DNA from: Candidatus Spyradosoma merdigallinarum
Lineage (GTDB): Bacteria > Verrucomicrobiota > Verrucomicrobiia > Opitutales > UBA953
Direction: 5' to 3'
DNA length: 16,223 nucleotides
Assembly (NCBI GenBank): GCA_018713755.1
Contig: DVOG01000086.1
Span: forward strand, 1 to 16,223
Shown here: positions 7,362 through 15,170 of the stretch, piece after piece
Layout of the letters: every line of letters begins with the position of its first letter
How positions within the stretch are numbered: position 1 is the stretch's first letter
The notes under the pieces: generated by a model
Database searches by the model: none
What the model saw: only the letters and a program-made list of their open reading frames with translations
What the model was told of the DNA's origin: nothing
Program-made: the position numbers and the translations under genes

Positions 7362-7682
7362 ATGCATAAATATTTTCTTCTGCTCGCGTTGCCCGTCGCC
7401 GTTTTTTTCGTGAGCGGCTGCAATCCGTTTTCCTATTTCATGATTTACGAATATTCGTCGTCGGAAAAGCCGGACACCGTCGCCGACGAACGCATGACGG
7501 AGCTTGAGCAGGCGCGCGAGCAGCGCATGGCGCTCAACCCGAACTATCGCGAGGCGGAAATCGAGGCTTACCGCCGTTCCCGCGGCATTTCCGCGCCGAC
7601 GCAGCACGTGGACACGCGGCCGGTTTCCACGGATGAGCTGCGTGCGCGTTTGGAAAAACAGGCGGCGGAACGCAAGAAATAA
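7362..7682 (+). CDS. Small predicted lipoprotein, function unknown
   Basis: A 106-residue protein with a type II signal peptide: MHKYFLLLALPVAVFFVSGC, with a VSGC lipobox and the lipidated cysteine at position 20. The mature part is hydrophilic and rich in Glu, Arg and Ala. It includes a probable alpha-helical stretch (about residues 40-73) and a second at the C terminus (ELRARLEKQAAERKK). I recognise no family. It is too short to be an OppA-type binding protein, though it occupies the place where one often lies, 69 nt before oppB with no terminator between, so it may share that transcript. I chose ATG 7362 because it gives the complete signal peptide; the frame is open further up but without a plausible start context. 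Confidence 0.8.
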   Translation: MHKYFLLLALPVAVFFVSGCNPFSYFMIYEYSSSEKPDTVADERMTELEQAREQRMALNPNYREAEIEAYRRSRGISAPTQHVDTRPVSTDELRARLEKQAAERKK

Positions 7683-7751
7683 TCTCCGTCTCGAGGCGGC
7701 GCGTTCCGATTTCCCGCAATCGCGCGCCGCGCCGTTCCCGCTTTCCGCGCC

Positions 7752-8669
7752 GTGCTTCGCTTCATTCTTAAGCGCCTGCTCGAAGCCGTTCCCGTGCTGT
7801 TCGTCGTGGCGACGCTCGCGTTTTTTCTCGCGCGCTTCGCTCCGGGCGGGCCTTTCGACGAGGAGCGCGCGCTTCCGCCGAACGTCAAGGCGCAACTCGC
7901 CGCGCATTACGGCTTGGACAAACCGCTCGGCGAGCAGTATCTCCTTTTTCTGAAAAACCTTGCGCGCGGCGACCTCGGCCCTTCCTACAAATATCACGGC
8001 TGGGACGTGGACGAACTGATCGCCGACCGGATTCCGACTTCGCTCGCTCTCGGCGCGGGAGCGCTCGCAATCGCGCTTGCCCTCGGCATCCCGCTGGGCG
8101 CGGCGGCGGCGATGCGCCCCGATTCCGCGGCGGATCGCCTGCTCACGGGAGCGGCGACGCTCGGCATCTGTCTGCCGACGTTCGTCGTCGGGCCGCTTCT
8201 CGTGCTGCTTTTTTCGAACGCGCTCGGCTGGCTTCCGGCGTCGGGCTGGAATGCTCCCGCGGATTTCGTGCTTCCCGCGGCGACGCTCGGTTCGGCCTAC
8301 GCCGCTCCCGTCGCGCGGCTCATGCGCGCGTCGATGCTTGAAGTGCGCGCGCAGGATTACATGAAAACGGCGAAGGCGAAAGGGCTTTCGCCCGCGCGCA
8401 TTTATTTCGTGCACGGTCTGCGCAACGCGCTGTTGCCCGTCGTGACGTACGTCGGGCCGACCGCCGCCGGGCTGATTTCCGGCTCGTTCGTCGTCGAGTC
8501 GATGTTCAACGTTCCCGGCCTGGGGCAGTTTTTCGTCAAAGCGGCGTTCAACCGCGATTTCACGATGATCGTCGGGACGGTGCTTTTTTACGCCGCCGTG
8601 CTGGTCGCGCTGAACCTGCTGGCGGAAATCGCGCTCGTGAAACTCAATCCGCGGCTGAAATATGAGTGA
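7752..8669 (+). CDS. oppB: Oligopeptide ABC transporter permease OppB
   Basis: A 305-residue inner-membrane permease, the same length as E. coli OppB and similar throughout. The N terminus MLRFILKRLLEAVPVLFVVA leads into RFAPGGPFDEERALPP, followed by GDLGPSYKYHGWDVDELIADR. The EAA-type loop that contacts the ATPase is EVRAQDYMKTAKAKGLSPAR, from residue 197. The C terminus ends NPRLKYE. The start is a GTG at 7752, and no Shine-Dalgarno sequence is evident. It forms a heterodimeric channel with OppC, and its stop overlaps the oppC start by 8 nt (ATGAGTGA), indicating translational coupling. No binding protein (oppA) or ATPases (oppD, oppF) are in this window, so they must be encoded elsewhere. 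A dipeptide (Dpp) specificity is possible but the sequence is closer to Opp. Confidence 0.93.
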   Translation: MLRFILKRLLEAVPVLFVVATLAFFLARFAPGGPFDEERALPPNVKAQLAAHYGLDKPLGEQYLLFLKNLARGDLGPSYKYHGWDVDELIADRIPTSLALGAGALAIALALGIPLGAAAAMRPDSAADRLLTGAATLGICLPTFVVGPLLVLLFSNALGWLPASGWNAPADFVLPAATLGSAYAAPVARLMRASMLEVRAQDYMKTAKAKGLSPARIYFVHGLRNALLPVVTYVGPTAAGLISGSFVVESMFNVPGLGQFFVKAAFNRDFTMIVGTVLFYAAVLVALNLLAEIALVKLNPRLKYE

Positions 8670-9537
8670 CTCGGAAAAGAGAGCGGCGGACGGGCGCGCC
8701 GCGGTTTCGCCGCTGCGCCGTTCCTGCGAGCGCTTTTTCGAAAACCGCGCCGCGGTCGCCGCGGGAGCGTTCGTGCTGCTGATGCTCGCCGCTTGCGCCT
8801 CCGCGCCGCTGATCGCGCCGTTCCCGTTCGAGGCGCAGGATTTGGAGCTCGGCGCCGCGGGACCGTCGCGGGAACACTGGCTCGGAACGGACGCGCTCGG
8901 GCGCGACGTTTTTTCCCGTCTGCTTTACGGCGGCGCGGTTTCGCTCAAAGTCGGGCTGATCGCGACGGCGGTTTCCTGCGTAATCGGCGTTTTCTACGGC
9001 ATGGCCGCCGGCTGGTGCGGCGGCGCGCGCGACAGCGTGATGATGCGCCTCGTCGACATTCTCTACGCGCTGCCGTTCACGCTTTTCGTCATTTTGCTCA
9101 CGGTGCTGTTCGGCCAGGAACTCTGGCTGATTTACGTCGCCGTCGGCGCGGTTTCTTGGCTGACGATGGCGCGCATCGTGCGCAACCAGACGCGGGAACT
9201 GCGCGCGCAGGCTTTTGTCGAGGCCGCGATCTGCATGGGGCAGACGCCGGCGAAAATCATGCTGCGGCACATTCTGCCGAACATTCTCGGAACGGTCATC
9301 GTTTACGCGACGCTGACCGTTCCCGGCGTGATGCTCACGGAGGCGTTCATCAGCTTTCTCGGTTTGGGCGTGAAGCCGCCCATGACCTCGTGGGGGCTGA
9401 TGATCAAAGAAGGCGCGGACGCGATGCAGGATTATCCGTGGCTGCTGCTTTTTCCCGGCGCGTTTTTCGCGGGAACGCTTTTCGCGCTGAACGTTTTCGG
9501 CGACGGGCTGCGCGACGCTTTCGACCCGCGGAAATGA
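8662..9537 (+). CDS. oppC: Oligopeptide ABC transporter permease OppC
   Basis: A 291-residue permease, partner of OppB. Its N-terminal cytoplasmic segment (about 1-30) and first membrane helix are followed by the periplasmic region with HWLGTDALGRDVFSRLLYG, the signature of OppC/DppC proteins. The EAA loop is EAAICMGQTPAKIMLRHILPN, from residue 187. The C-terminal half contains SFLGLGVKPPMTSWGLMIKEG and ends GDGLRDAFDPRK, all as expected. The ATG overlaps the oppB stop. After the stop 64 nt remain before pheT, where a separate promoter is proposed; there is no terminator, so read-through into pheT is possible. Confidence 0.94.
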   Translation: MSDSEKRAADGRAAVSPLRRSCERFFENRAAVAAGAFVLLMLAACASAPLIAPFPFEAQDLELGAAGPSREHWLGTDALGRDVFSRLLYGGAVSLKVGLIATAVSCVIGVFYGMAAGWCGGARDSVMMRLVDILYALPFTLFVILLTVLFGQELWLIYVAVGAVSWLTMARIVRNQTRELRAQAFVEAAICMGQTPAKIMLRHILPNILGTVIVYATLTVPGVMLTEAFISFLGLGVKPPMTSWGLMIKEGADAMQDYPWLLLFPGAFFAGTLFALNVFGDGLRDAFDPRK

Positions 9538-9560
9538 GTCCGCGTGCGCCTTTTGCGCGC

Positions 9561-9589
9561 TTGCGCGGGAACGGCGGAGCCTCTATCAT
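9561..9589 (+). promoter_or_regulatory. Proposed promoter of pheT-folK
   Basis: TTGCGC (9561-9566), a 17-nt spacer, then TATCAT (9584-9589, 5/6 to TATAAT). The -10 ends 12 nt before the pheT ATG, so transcription would begin within about 6 nt of the start codon. A CGGGAACG motif (9566-9573) overlaps the -35 and spacer. Confidence 0.45.
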
Positions 9590-9601
9590 CTTTCGCCAAT
9601 T

Positions 9602-12055
9602 ATGAAAGTTTCCCTGCAATGGCTGAACAGATACGCGGACTTGAGCGACGTGCCCGCCGAAAAAATCGCGGACGCGCTCCCGATGATCGGGCTTGAAGTC
9701 GAAGAAATTTCCTCGGCGGGATTGCCGCCGCTCGAACATGTCGTCATCGGAAAAATCCTTTCCTTCGAACCGCACGCGAACAGCGACCACCTGAGCGTCT
9801 GCCGCGTCGACGTCGGCGACGGCGTCGTCCGCCAGATCGTCTGCGGCGCGAAAAATTTCAAGGCGGGAGACGTCGTTCCCGTCGCGCTTCCGGGCGCGGA
9901 GCTTCCCGGCGGCTTCGTCATCGGCGAAACGAAAATGCGCGGGGAAGTTTCCCAGGGCATGATGTGCTCGGCGCGGGAACTCGGCATCAGCGACGACCAC
10001 GCCGGACTGCTCATTCTCACGGAGCGCGATCTCCCGATCGGCTCGCCGATCAACGCGCATTTCCCGCCGGCCGACACGGTTTTCGACATTTCGGTCACGG
10101 CGAACCGCGGCGACTGCCTGAGCATCGTCGGCGTGGCGCGCGATCTCGCGGCGTATTTCTCGAAGCCGCTGAAGATGCCGGAAACTCCGGAAGATATCGC
10201 TCCAGCGGCCGCCGTTCCCGCGGAAAACTCTCTTCTGAAAAAGCTTGAAATCGAATCGCCGAACTGCGCGCTTTACAACGCATTTTCCATCCGCGGCGTG
10301 AAAGTCGCGCCGTCTCCGGAATGGATGCGCCGCGATTTGCTCGCCGTCGGCCTGCGCCCGATCAACAACGTTGTCGACGTCACGAACTGGGTGCTGATGG
10401 AACTCGGCTCGCCGTTGCACGCGTTCGACGCGGCGAAAATCGGCGGGAACGAAATCCGCGTTCGTCAGGCGCGCGAGGGCGAGAAAATCAAGCTGCTCGA
10501 CGGCAAGGAATACGCGCTTTCTCCGGACATGTGCCTGATCGCCGACGCGGAAAAGCCGCTCGTCGTCGCCGGCGTGATGGGCGGCGAGGATTCCGGCGTG
10601 ACGGAGGCGACGACCGACGTCGTGCTCGAGGCCGCGTGGTTCGATCCCGCGAACGTCCGCAAAACGTCTCGGCGGCTCGGTGTTTCGTCCGACAGCTCGA
10701 TGCGCTTCACGCGCGACGTCGACCCGACGATGGTCGCCGCCGCGGGCGCGCGCGCAGCGAAGCTGATCTGCGAGCTCGCCGGCGGAGAAATTTCCGGTCC
10801 GCGGATTTCTCTCGGAACGCTCCCGCGAAACGACCGCGAAATCGAGATTTCCGGCGACTACGTGCGGGAGCGCTGCGGTTACGACGTTCCCGACGCGGCG
10901 ATAGAAGACGTGTTCCGCCGCCTCGGATTTTCCGTTTCCGGGAACGGCGGCGCGTGGCGCGTGCTCGTTCCCGCGTTCCGTCCGGAAGTCGATCGCCCGA
11001 TCGATCTCGTCGAGGAATTCGTGCGCATCTACGGAACGGATACGATTCCTTCCGCGGCGATTCCCGCGCCGACCGTTCCCGCGTCGGACGCTCCCGCCGC
11101 GGAGTTCCGCCGCAAGGCGGGCGCGCTGCTCACGGGGCAGGGCTTCGCGGAATGCGCGCACTACACGCTGCGCGACGCGGACGAGCTGAAGAAATGCTTC
11201 GGCGAAAAAATCGCGGGAGCGCTCGCGCTCGCGAATCCGCTCACGAGCGAGCAGTCGCACATTCGTCCGTCGCTGCTTCCGGGCTTGCTCGACGCGCTGA
11301 AGCTCAATCTTGCGGCGCACAACGACCCGCGGCGCCTTTTTGAAATCGGCACGGTGTTCCGTCCGCAGAAGGACGGCGCGCTGCGCGAGCTCGTTTCCGT
11401 CGCGTTCGTCGCGCTCGCCGAACCGGTTTCGCGCACATGGCGTTCCCGCGAAAAAATCGATTTCTATTTCGCGAAGAAACTGTGCCTCGACATCGCGGCC
11501 CGCGCGGGCGTCGCGGAGCAGCGGCTCGTTTTTTCCTCGATGGACGCGGACGCGACGCCGATTTGGCAGAAAGGGCATTCCGCCGCCGGCAGCGACCGAG
11601 CGCGCGCCGCGGAAATTGCGCTCGGGCTCGTGAACGTCCGCCTTGCGCGGCAGCGCTGGGACATCGAGGGCAACGTTGTCGCCGGAGAAATTCTCTTCAC
11701 GCAGGAAGTTTTCCGCGGCTCCGGCAAGCGCACGCGCTTCCGTCCGTTCGCGTCGTTCCCGCCGGTGACGAAGGACATCGCGCTGATCGTCGACGCGGAC
11801 GTTCCCGCGGGAGACGTCGCGGATCGGCTCAAGGCGACGGCGGTCAAAGCTGCGGCGAAGCAATTCTCCGTAGAAAAGGTCAACTGCTTCGACGTCTACG
11901 AGGGAAAAGGTTTGCCCGAAGGCAAAAAGTCGCTCGCCTTCGAAGTCGTTTTCCGCTCGGAAACGAAGACGCTGACGGACGCGGAAGTGAACCGCGTTTT
12001 TGAAAAAATCATGCTCGACATCGAGCGCGCCGTGAAATGCACGGTTCGGCGTTGA
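9602..12055 (+). CDS. pheT: Phenylalanyl-tRNA synthetase beta subunit
   Basis: An 817-residue beta chain of the alpha2-beta2 enzyme that charges tRNA-Phe. Domains in order: a core start MKVSLQWLNRYADL; an EMAP-II-like tRNA-binding OB fold (about 40-150, with HANSDHLSVCRVDVG and VCGAKNFKAGD); the B3/B4 editing region (about 210-390, with RPINNVVDVTNWVLMELG and ASRRLGVSSDSSMRF-like residues); the B5 domain (about 405-480); the catalytic-like core; and a C-terminal FDX-ACB anticodon-binding domain (about 720-817, beginning FASFPPVTKDIALIVD). Length and domain order are normal. The alpha-subunit gene pheS, usually directly upstream, is not here; oppC is. The ATG at 9602 has no Shine-Dalgarno sequence and lies just after a likely -10. 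Its end overlaps folK by 19 nt. Confidence 0.96.
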   Translation: MKVSLQWLNRYADLSDVPAEKIADALPMIGLEVEEISSAGLPPLEHVVIGKILSFEPHANSDHLSVCRVDVGDGVVRQIVCGAKNFKAGDVVPVALPGAELPGGFVIGETKMRGEVSQGMMCSARELGISDDHAGLLILTERDLPIGSPINAHFPPADTVFDISVTANRGDCLSIVGVARDLAAYFSKPLKMPETPEDIAPAAAVPAENSLLKKLEIESPNCALYNAFSIRGVKVAPSPEWMRRDLLAVGLRPINNVVDVTNWVLMELGSPLHAFDAAKIGGNEIRVRQAREGEKIKLLDGKEYALSPDMCLIADAEKPLVVAGVMGGEDSGVTEATTDVVLEAAWFDPANVRKTSRRLGVSSDSSMRFTRDVDPTMVAAAGARAAKLICELAGGEISGPRISLGTLPRNDREIEISGDYVRERCGYDVPDAAIEDVFRRLGFSVSGNGGAWRVLVPAFRPEVDRPIDLVEEFVRIYGTDTIPSAAIPAPTVPASDAPAAEFRRKAGALLTGQGFAECAHYTLRDADELKKCFGEKIAGALALANPLTSEQSHIRPSLLPGLLDALKLNLAAHNDPRRLFEIGTVFRPQKDGALRELVSVAFVALAEPVSRTWRSREKIDFYFAKKLCLDIAARAGVAEQRLVFSSMDADATPIWQKGHSAAGSDRARAAEIALGLVNVRLARQRWDIEGNVVAGEILFTQEVFRGSGKRTRFRPFASFPPVTKDIALIVDADVPAGDVADRLKATAVKAAAKQFSVEKVNCFDVYEGKGLPEGKKSLAFEVVFRSETKTLTDAEVNRVFEKIMLDIERAVKCTVRR

Positions 12056-12528
12056 GCGGATTTTTTCCGGACGCGCGGCGGCCGGCGGTCGTCGCGCTCG
12101 GTTCGAATCTCGGCGACCGCGCGGGAACGCTCGAGGCGGCGCTCGCGGAACTGGAAGCGCGCGGGAACGAAATTTTCGCGCGTTCCTCGTTTTGCGAGAC
12201 GAAGCCGGTCGGGTATCTCGACCAGCCGGATTTTCTCAACGGCGTCGCGCTGGTCGGCGTTCCCGCGGAAACGTCCGCGGAGGATTTTTTGCGCGCACTG
12301 CTTGACGTCGAAAAAAAATTCGGACGCGAGCGCTCGTTCCCGAACGCTCCGCGCACGCTGGATTTGGATTTGATTTTTTTCGGAGCGGAGACGCGCGCGA
12401 CGCCGTTTCTGACGCTTCCGCATCCGCGCTGGCGGGAGCGCGCGTTCGTCACGGAACCGCTCGAGGAAATGTTCCGCGTGCTCGGTCCGCGACTTCCGGC
12501 GTGTTTTCGCGGGAAGCTTCCGCTCTGA
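12037..12528 (+). CDS. folK: 2-amino-4-hydroxy-6-hydroxymethyldihydropteridine pyrophosphokinase (HPPK)
   Basis: A 163-residue enzyme that transfers pyrophosphate from ATP to 6-hydroxymethyl-dihydropterin in folate synthesis. Motifs are ALGSNLGDRAGTL (20-32), ETKPVGYLDQPDFLN, ERSFPNAPRTLDLDLIFFG with the magnesium-binding Asp109 and Asp111, and PHPRWRERAFVTEPLEE. The ATG at 12037 lies inside pheT and gives a 19-nt overlap. An alternative TTG at 12052, overlapping the pheT TGA stop, would shorten the protein by 5 residues and give a classic coupled start. Either way it depends on pheT transcription. No other folate gene (folP, folB) is in the window. Confidence 0.93.
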   Translation: MHGSALSGFFPDARRPAVVALGSNLGDRAGTLEAALAELEARGNEIFARSSFCETKPVGYLDQPDFLNGVALVGVPAETSAEDFLRALLDVEKKFGRERSFPNAPRTLDLDLIFFGAETRATPFLTLPHPRWRERAFVTEPLEEMFRVLGPRLPACFRGKLPL

Positions 12529-12572
12529 TTTCGGCGCGGCGGGAACGCGTTTCCGCATTCATTTTTCAACAA

Positions 12573-12581
12573 GAGGAAAGG
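12573..12581 (+). promoter_or_regulatory. Strong ribosome binding site of cysK
   Basis: GAGGAAAGG lies 3-8 nt before the ATG at 12585. This is the best Shine-Dalgarno match on the plus strand of the window and contrasts with its absence before most other genes. It fixes the cysK start against the longer open frame. Confidence 0.75.
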
Positions 12582-12584
12582 CAC

Positions 12585-13511
12585 ATGAAAATTGCAGACA
12601 ACATTCTTGAACTCGTCGGGAAAACGCCGCTGGTGCGCGTCAACGCGCTGAACGGAACGAAGGCGACGATTTTGGCGAAACTCGAATTTTTCAATCCGTC
12701 CGGTTCGGTCAAGGATCGCGCGGCGAAGGCGATGATCGAAGACGCGGAGGCGAAAGGGCTTCTGAAAAAAGGCGGGCTGATCATCGAGCCGACGAGCGGG
12801 AACACCGGCATCGGGCTGGCCGTCGCGGCGGCGGTGAAGGGCTACCGCCTTATTCTGACGATGCCGGAAACGATGAGCGTCGAGCGGCGAAAACTGCTGA
12901 GCAGCCTCGGCGCGGAACTCGTTCTGACCGAAGGCGCGAAGGGCATGACGGGCGCGATCGAAAAGGCTCTCGAGCTGCGGGAACGCAATCCTGGTTCGTT
13001 CATTCCGCAGCAGTTCGAGAATTTCGCGAACGCGGAAATCCACCGCCGGACGACGGGCGTCGAGATTTGGGAGGATACGGACGGGCGCGTTGACATCGTC
13101 GTCGCGGGCGTCGGCACGGGCGGCACGATCAGCGGCATCGGGCAGGCGCTGAAGGAAAGAAATCCGGCCGTGAAGATTTTCGGCGTGGAGCCGGCGACGT
13201 CCGCCGTGCTTTCCGGCGGCAAGCCCGGCGCGCATAAGATTCAGGGCATCGGCGCGGGCTTCGTCCCGAAAATTTACGACGCGAACGTGGTCGACGGCGT
13301 GATTCCCGTTCGGGACGAGGACGCGGGAACGGTCGCGCGGCGGCTCGCGAAAGAAGAAGGCATCCACACGGGGATTTCGGCGGGAGCTGCGATGTTCGCC
13401 GCGCTGACGCTCGCGGAAAAACCGGAGAACGCGGGCAAAGTCATCGTCGTCGTCATTCCCGACACGGGAACGCGGTACTTGTCCACGTGGCTTTACGACG
13501 AAGAGTCGTGA
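12585..13511 (+). CDS. cysK: Cysteine synthase (O-acetylserine sulfhydrylase)
   Basis: A 308-residue PLP enzyme that makes cysteine from O-acetylserine and sulfide. Lys43 in NPSGSVKDRAAK is the PLP Schiff-base lysine. TSGNTG (70-75) binds substrate, GVGTGGTISG binds the cofactor phosphate, and HKIQGIGAGFVPKIYD and the ending PDTGTRYLSTWLYDEES are typical of CysK. The length is standard; no CBS regulatory domain is fused, so it is not cystathionine beta-synthase. Start ATG 12585 is fixed by a strong Shine-Dalgarno sequence. It follows folK by 56 nt and may be part of the pheT-folK transcript or have its own promoter, which I could not identify. A strong terminator follows. Confidence 0.95.
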   Translation: MKIADNILELVGKTPLVRVNALNGTKATILAKLEFFNPSGSVKDRAAKAMIEDAEAKGLLKKGGLIIEPTSGNTGIGLAVAAAVKGYRLILTMPETMSVERRKLLSSLGAELVLTEGAKGMTGAIEKALELRERNPGSFIPQQFENFANAEIHRRTTGVEIWEDTDGRVDIVVAGVGTGGTISGIGQALKERNPAVKIFGVEPATSAVLSGGKPGAHKIQGIGAGFVPKIYDANVVDGVIPVRDEDAGTVARRLAKEEGIHTGISAGAAMFAALTLAEKPENAGKVIVVVIPDTGTRYLSTWLYDEES

Positions 13512-13553
13512 ACTTTTTCCTTTCGCGGGAACGCGCGGGAAAGACGTTCGGAA

Positions 13554-13598
13554 AACGCGGGCGCTCCTCCGGGAACGTCCGCGTTCTTTTTTTTTTTT
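13554..13598 (+). terminator. Intrinsic terminator of cysK
   Basis: A 10-bp stem, AACGCGGGCG (13554-13563) with CGTCCGCGTT (13576-13585) and one G-U pair, encloses a 12-nt loop and is followed by C and twelve T (13587-13598). A CGGGAACG motif spans loop and right arm (13570-13577). On the minus strand the hairpin has an A-C mismatch and only four T after it, so it is a poor terminator for rarA. Confidence 0.85.
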
Positions 13599-13621
13599 CG
13601 CGGCGCGTTCCCGCGTTTCGG

Positions 13622-14938
13622 CTAATGCGATTTTTTCCAGGCGCGGATTTGTTCCAGCCGAATTTTGTATTTCGCTTCGATGCCCTGTTCCGTCGGGCGA
13701 TAATATCTTTTCCCGAGCAGCGAATCGGGCAGGCATTGCATGTTCGTCAGCTTGTCTTTCGCGTCGTGCGCGTACTGGTAGCCTTTCCCGTAGTCGAGTT
13801 CCTTCATCAGGCGCGTCGGCGCGTTTCTGAGCACGAGCGGGACGGGCTCCGCCAGTTCCTTCAACGCGTCTTTCTTCGCTTTTTCGTAGGCGACATAAAG
13901 CGCGTTCGACTTCGGCGCGAGCGAAAGATAGACGACGGCCTGCGTCAGGTGAACCGAGCATTCGGGCATGCCGATGAGATGGCAGGCCTGATACGCCGCG
14001 ACAGCGATTTTCAGCGCGTTCGGGTCCGCCAGCCCGACGTCTTCGCTCGCGAAGCGCGTGACGCGGCGCGCGACGTAGAGCGGGTCTTCGCCGGCTTCGA
14101 GCATTCTCGCGAGCCAGTAGACCGCCGCGTCGGGATCGGAATTGCGCATCGACTTGTGCAGCGCGGAAATGATGTTGTAGTGTTCTTCTCCGTTTTTGTC
14201 GTAAAGAAGCGACTTCTTCGAAATGCACTGTTCCAGCGTCTCGTCGCGCACGGGAACGGCGCCGTCTTCCGCTTCCGGGCTGTTGATGACGACCATTTCG
14301 AGCGTGGAAAGCGCGGCGCGCGCGTCGCCGTTCGCGAATTTCGCGATGACTTCCAGCTGCGCGTCGGAAATGACGATTTTCTTTCCGCCGAAGCCGCGTT
14401 CGTCCGCGAGCGCGCGTTTCAGCAGCGCGACGAGATTCGCCGTCGTCAGTTCCTGCAGGACGAAAACCTTGCAGCGCGAAAGCAGCGCGCCGTTGACTTC
14501 AAAAGAAGGATTTTCCGTCGTCGCGCCGATCAGGATGATGCTTCCTTTTTCGACGAAGGGCAGAAACGCGTCCTGCTGCGCCTTGTTGAAGCGATGAATT
14601 TCGTCGACGAAAACGATCGTCTTTTCGCCGAGTTCCCGCGCCTGTTCCGCCTGCGTCATCACCGCCTTGATTTCTTTGATGCCGCTCGTCACGGCGGAAA
14701 AATTGATGAACGCGGCGTGCGTGCCGCGAGCGATGATGCCGGCGAGCGATGTTTTTCCGACGCCCGGCGGCCCCCAGAAAATGAGCGACGAAATTTTGTC
14801 CTCCTCAATCAGCCTGCGCAGAATTTTCCCTTTGCCGACAAGCTGCTCCTGCCCGACGAATTCGTCCAGATTCCTCGGCCGGAGGCGGGACGCCAGCGGC
14901 TGCCCGTCCGCATTCTCGAAAAGCGATTTCTGTTCCAT
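13622..14938 (-). CDS. rarA: Replication-associated recombination protein A (RarA/MgsA), AAA+ ATPase
   Basis: A 438-residue AAA+ ATPase of the RarA/MgsA/WRNIP1 family, which acts at stalled replication forks and resembles clamp-loader subunits. From MEQKSLFEN: LASRLRPRNLDEFVGQEQLVG (15-35), Walker A GPPGVGKTS (56-64), Walker B VFVDEIHRF (109-117), sensor 1 LIGATTENPSFEVN, arginine-finger region ALLSRCKVF, then the C-terminal MgsA oligomerisation region with SALHKSMRNSDPDAAVYWLARMLEAGEDP-type sequence, split here only by normal residues. Length is usual. I chose ATG 14938 with GGAAAGG 8 nt upstream; the open frame continues upstream into the tRNA gene and is not real. It lies 60 nt after the tRNA-Ser and may be co-transcribed with it. 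Confidence 0.95.
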   Translation of the reverse strand: MEQKSLFENADGQPLASRLRPRNLDEFVGQEQLVGKGKILRRLIEEDKISSLIFWGPPGVGKTSLAGIIARGTHAAFINFSAVTSGIKEIKAVMTQAEQARELGEKTIVFVDEIHRFNKAQQDAFLPFVEKGSIILIGATTENPSFEVNGALLSRCKVFVLQELTTANLVALLKRALADERGFGGKKIVISDAQLEVIAKFANGDARAALSTLEMVVINSPEAEDGAVPVRDETLEQCISKKSLLYDKNGEEHYNIISALHKSMRNSDPDAAVYWLARMLEAGEDPLYVARRVTRFASEDVGLADPNALKIAVAAYQACHLIGMPECSVHLTQAVVYLSLAPKSNALYVAYEKAKKDALKELAEPVPLVLRNAPTRLMKELDYGKGYQYAHDAKDKLTNMQCLPDSLLGKRYYRPTEQGIEAKYKIRLEQIRAWKKSH

Positions 14939-14946
14939 GCGGTTTG

Positions 14947-14953
14947 CCTTTCC
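14947..14953 (-). promoter_or_regulatory. Ribosome binding site of rarA
   Basis: GGAAAGG on the minus strand, 8 nt before the ATG at 14938. It decides the start in favour of the 438-residue form over the 473-residue open frame that runs into the tRNA. Confidence 0.6.
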
Positions 14954-14998
14954 GCGCTTTCCGCCGCGGAGCGGGAACGCCGAAAAAAAGAAAAACGT

Positions 14999-15086
<88 letters not shown>

Positions 15087-15093
15087 GAGCGGG

Positions 15094-15140
15094 AAAACTT
15101 GCGACAATGAAACGGCGCGCGTTTCGCCGTGGCAAGTTTT
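15094..15140. repeat. Nested inverted repeat over the tRNA-Ser promoter region
   Basis: Outer arms AAAACTTGC (15094-15102) and GCAAGTTTT (15132-15140) are a perfect 9-bp pair. Inner arms GAAACG (15109-15114) and CGTTTC (15120-15125) are a perfect 6-bp pair around GCGCG. Two further T follow on the plus strand. It overlaps the likely -35 and -10 of the tRNA gene and lies upstream of the Nudix gene, so it could be an operator or a transcript-insulating hairpin. Confidence 0.6.
15107..15135 (-). promoter_or_regulatory. Possible promoter of tRNA-Ser
   Basis: On the minus strand, TTGCCA (15135-15130), a 17-nt spacer and TTTCAT (15112-15107). The start would fall about 14 nt before the tRNA 5' end. 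The -35 is good, the -10 only 4/6. Confidence 0.35.
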
Positions 15141-15170
15141 TTCCGTTCCCGCGCGCGGAAAAATCGCGGC

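Noticed and set aside
4700..7423. 907-residue minus-strand open frame opposite the OPT gene
   Set aside because: Extremely Arg/His/Asp-rich and without domain character; the plus strand encodes a clear OPT transporter. Long antisense frames are a by-product of high GC.
9404..11863. 819-residue minus-strand open frame opposite pheT
   Set aside because: A shadow frame rich in Arg, Asp and Ala; the plus strand is an unbroken PheT with all domains.
12538..12570. GCGGGAACGCGTTTCCGC hairpin between folK and cysK as a terminator
   Set aside because: The short stem with a four-base loop is followed only by ATTCATTTTTCAAC, without a proper T-run directly after the stem. It may simply be two copies of the abundant word in inverted order.
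12009..14228. 739-residue minus-strand frame across folK and cysK
   Set aside because: It overlaps three well-supported genes and has no recognisable domain.
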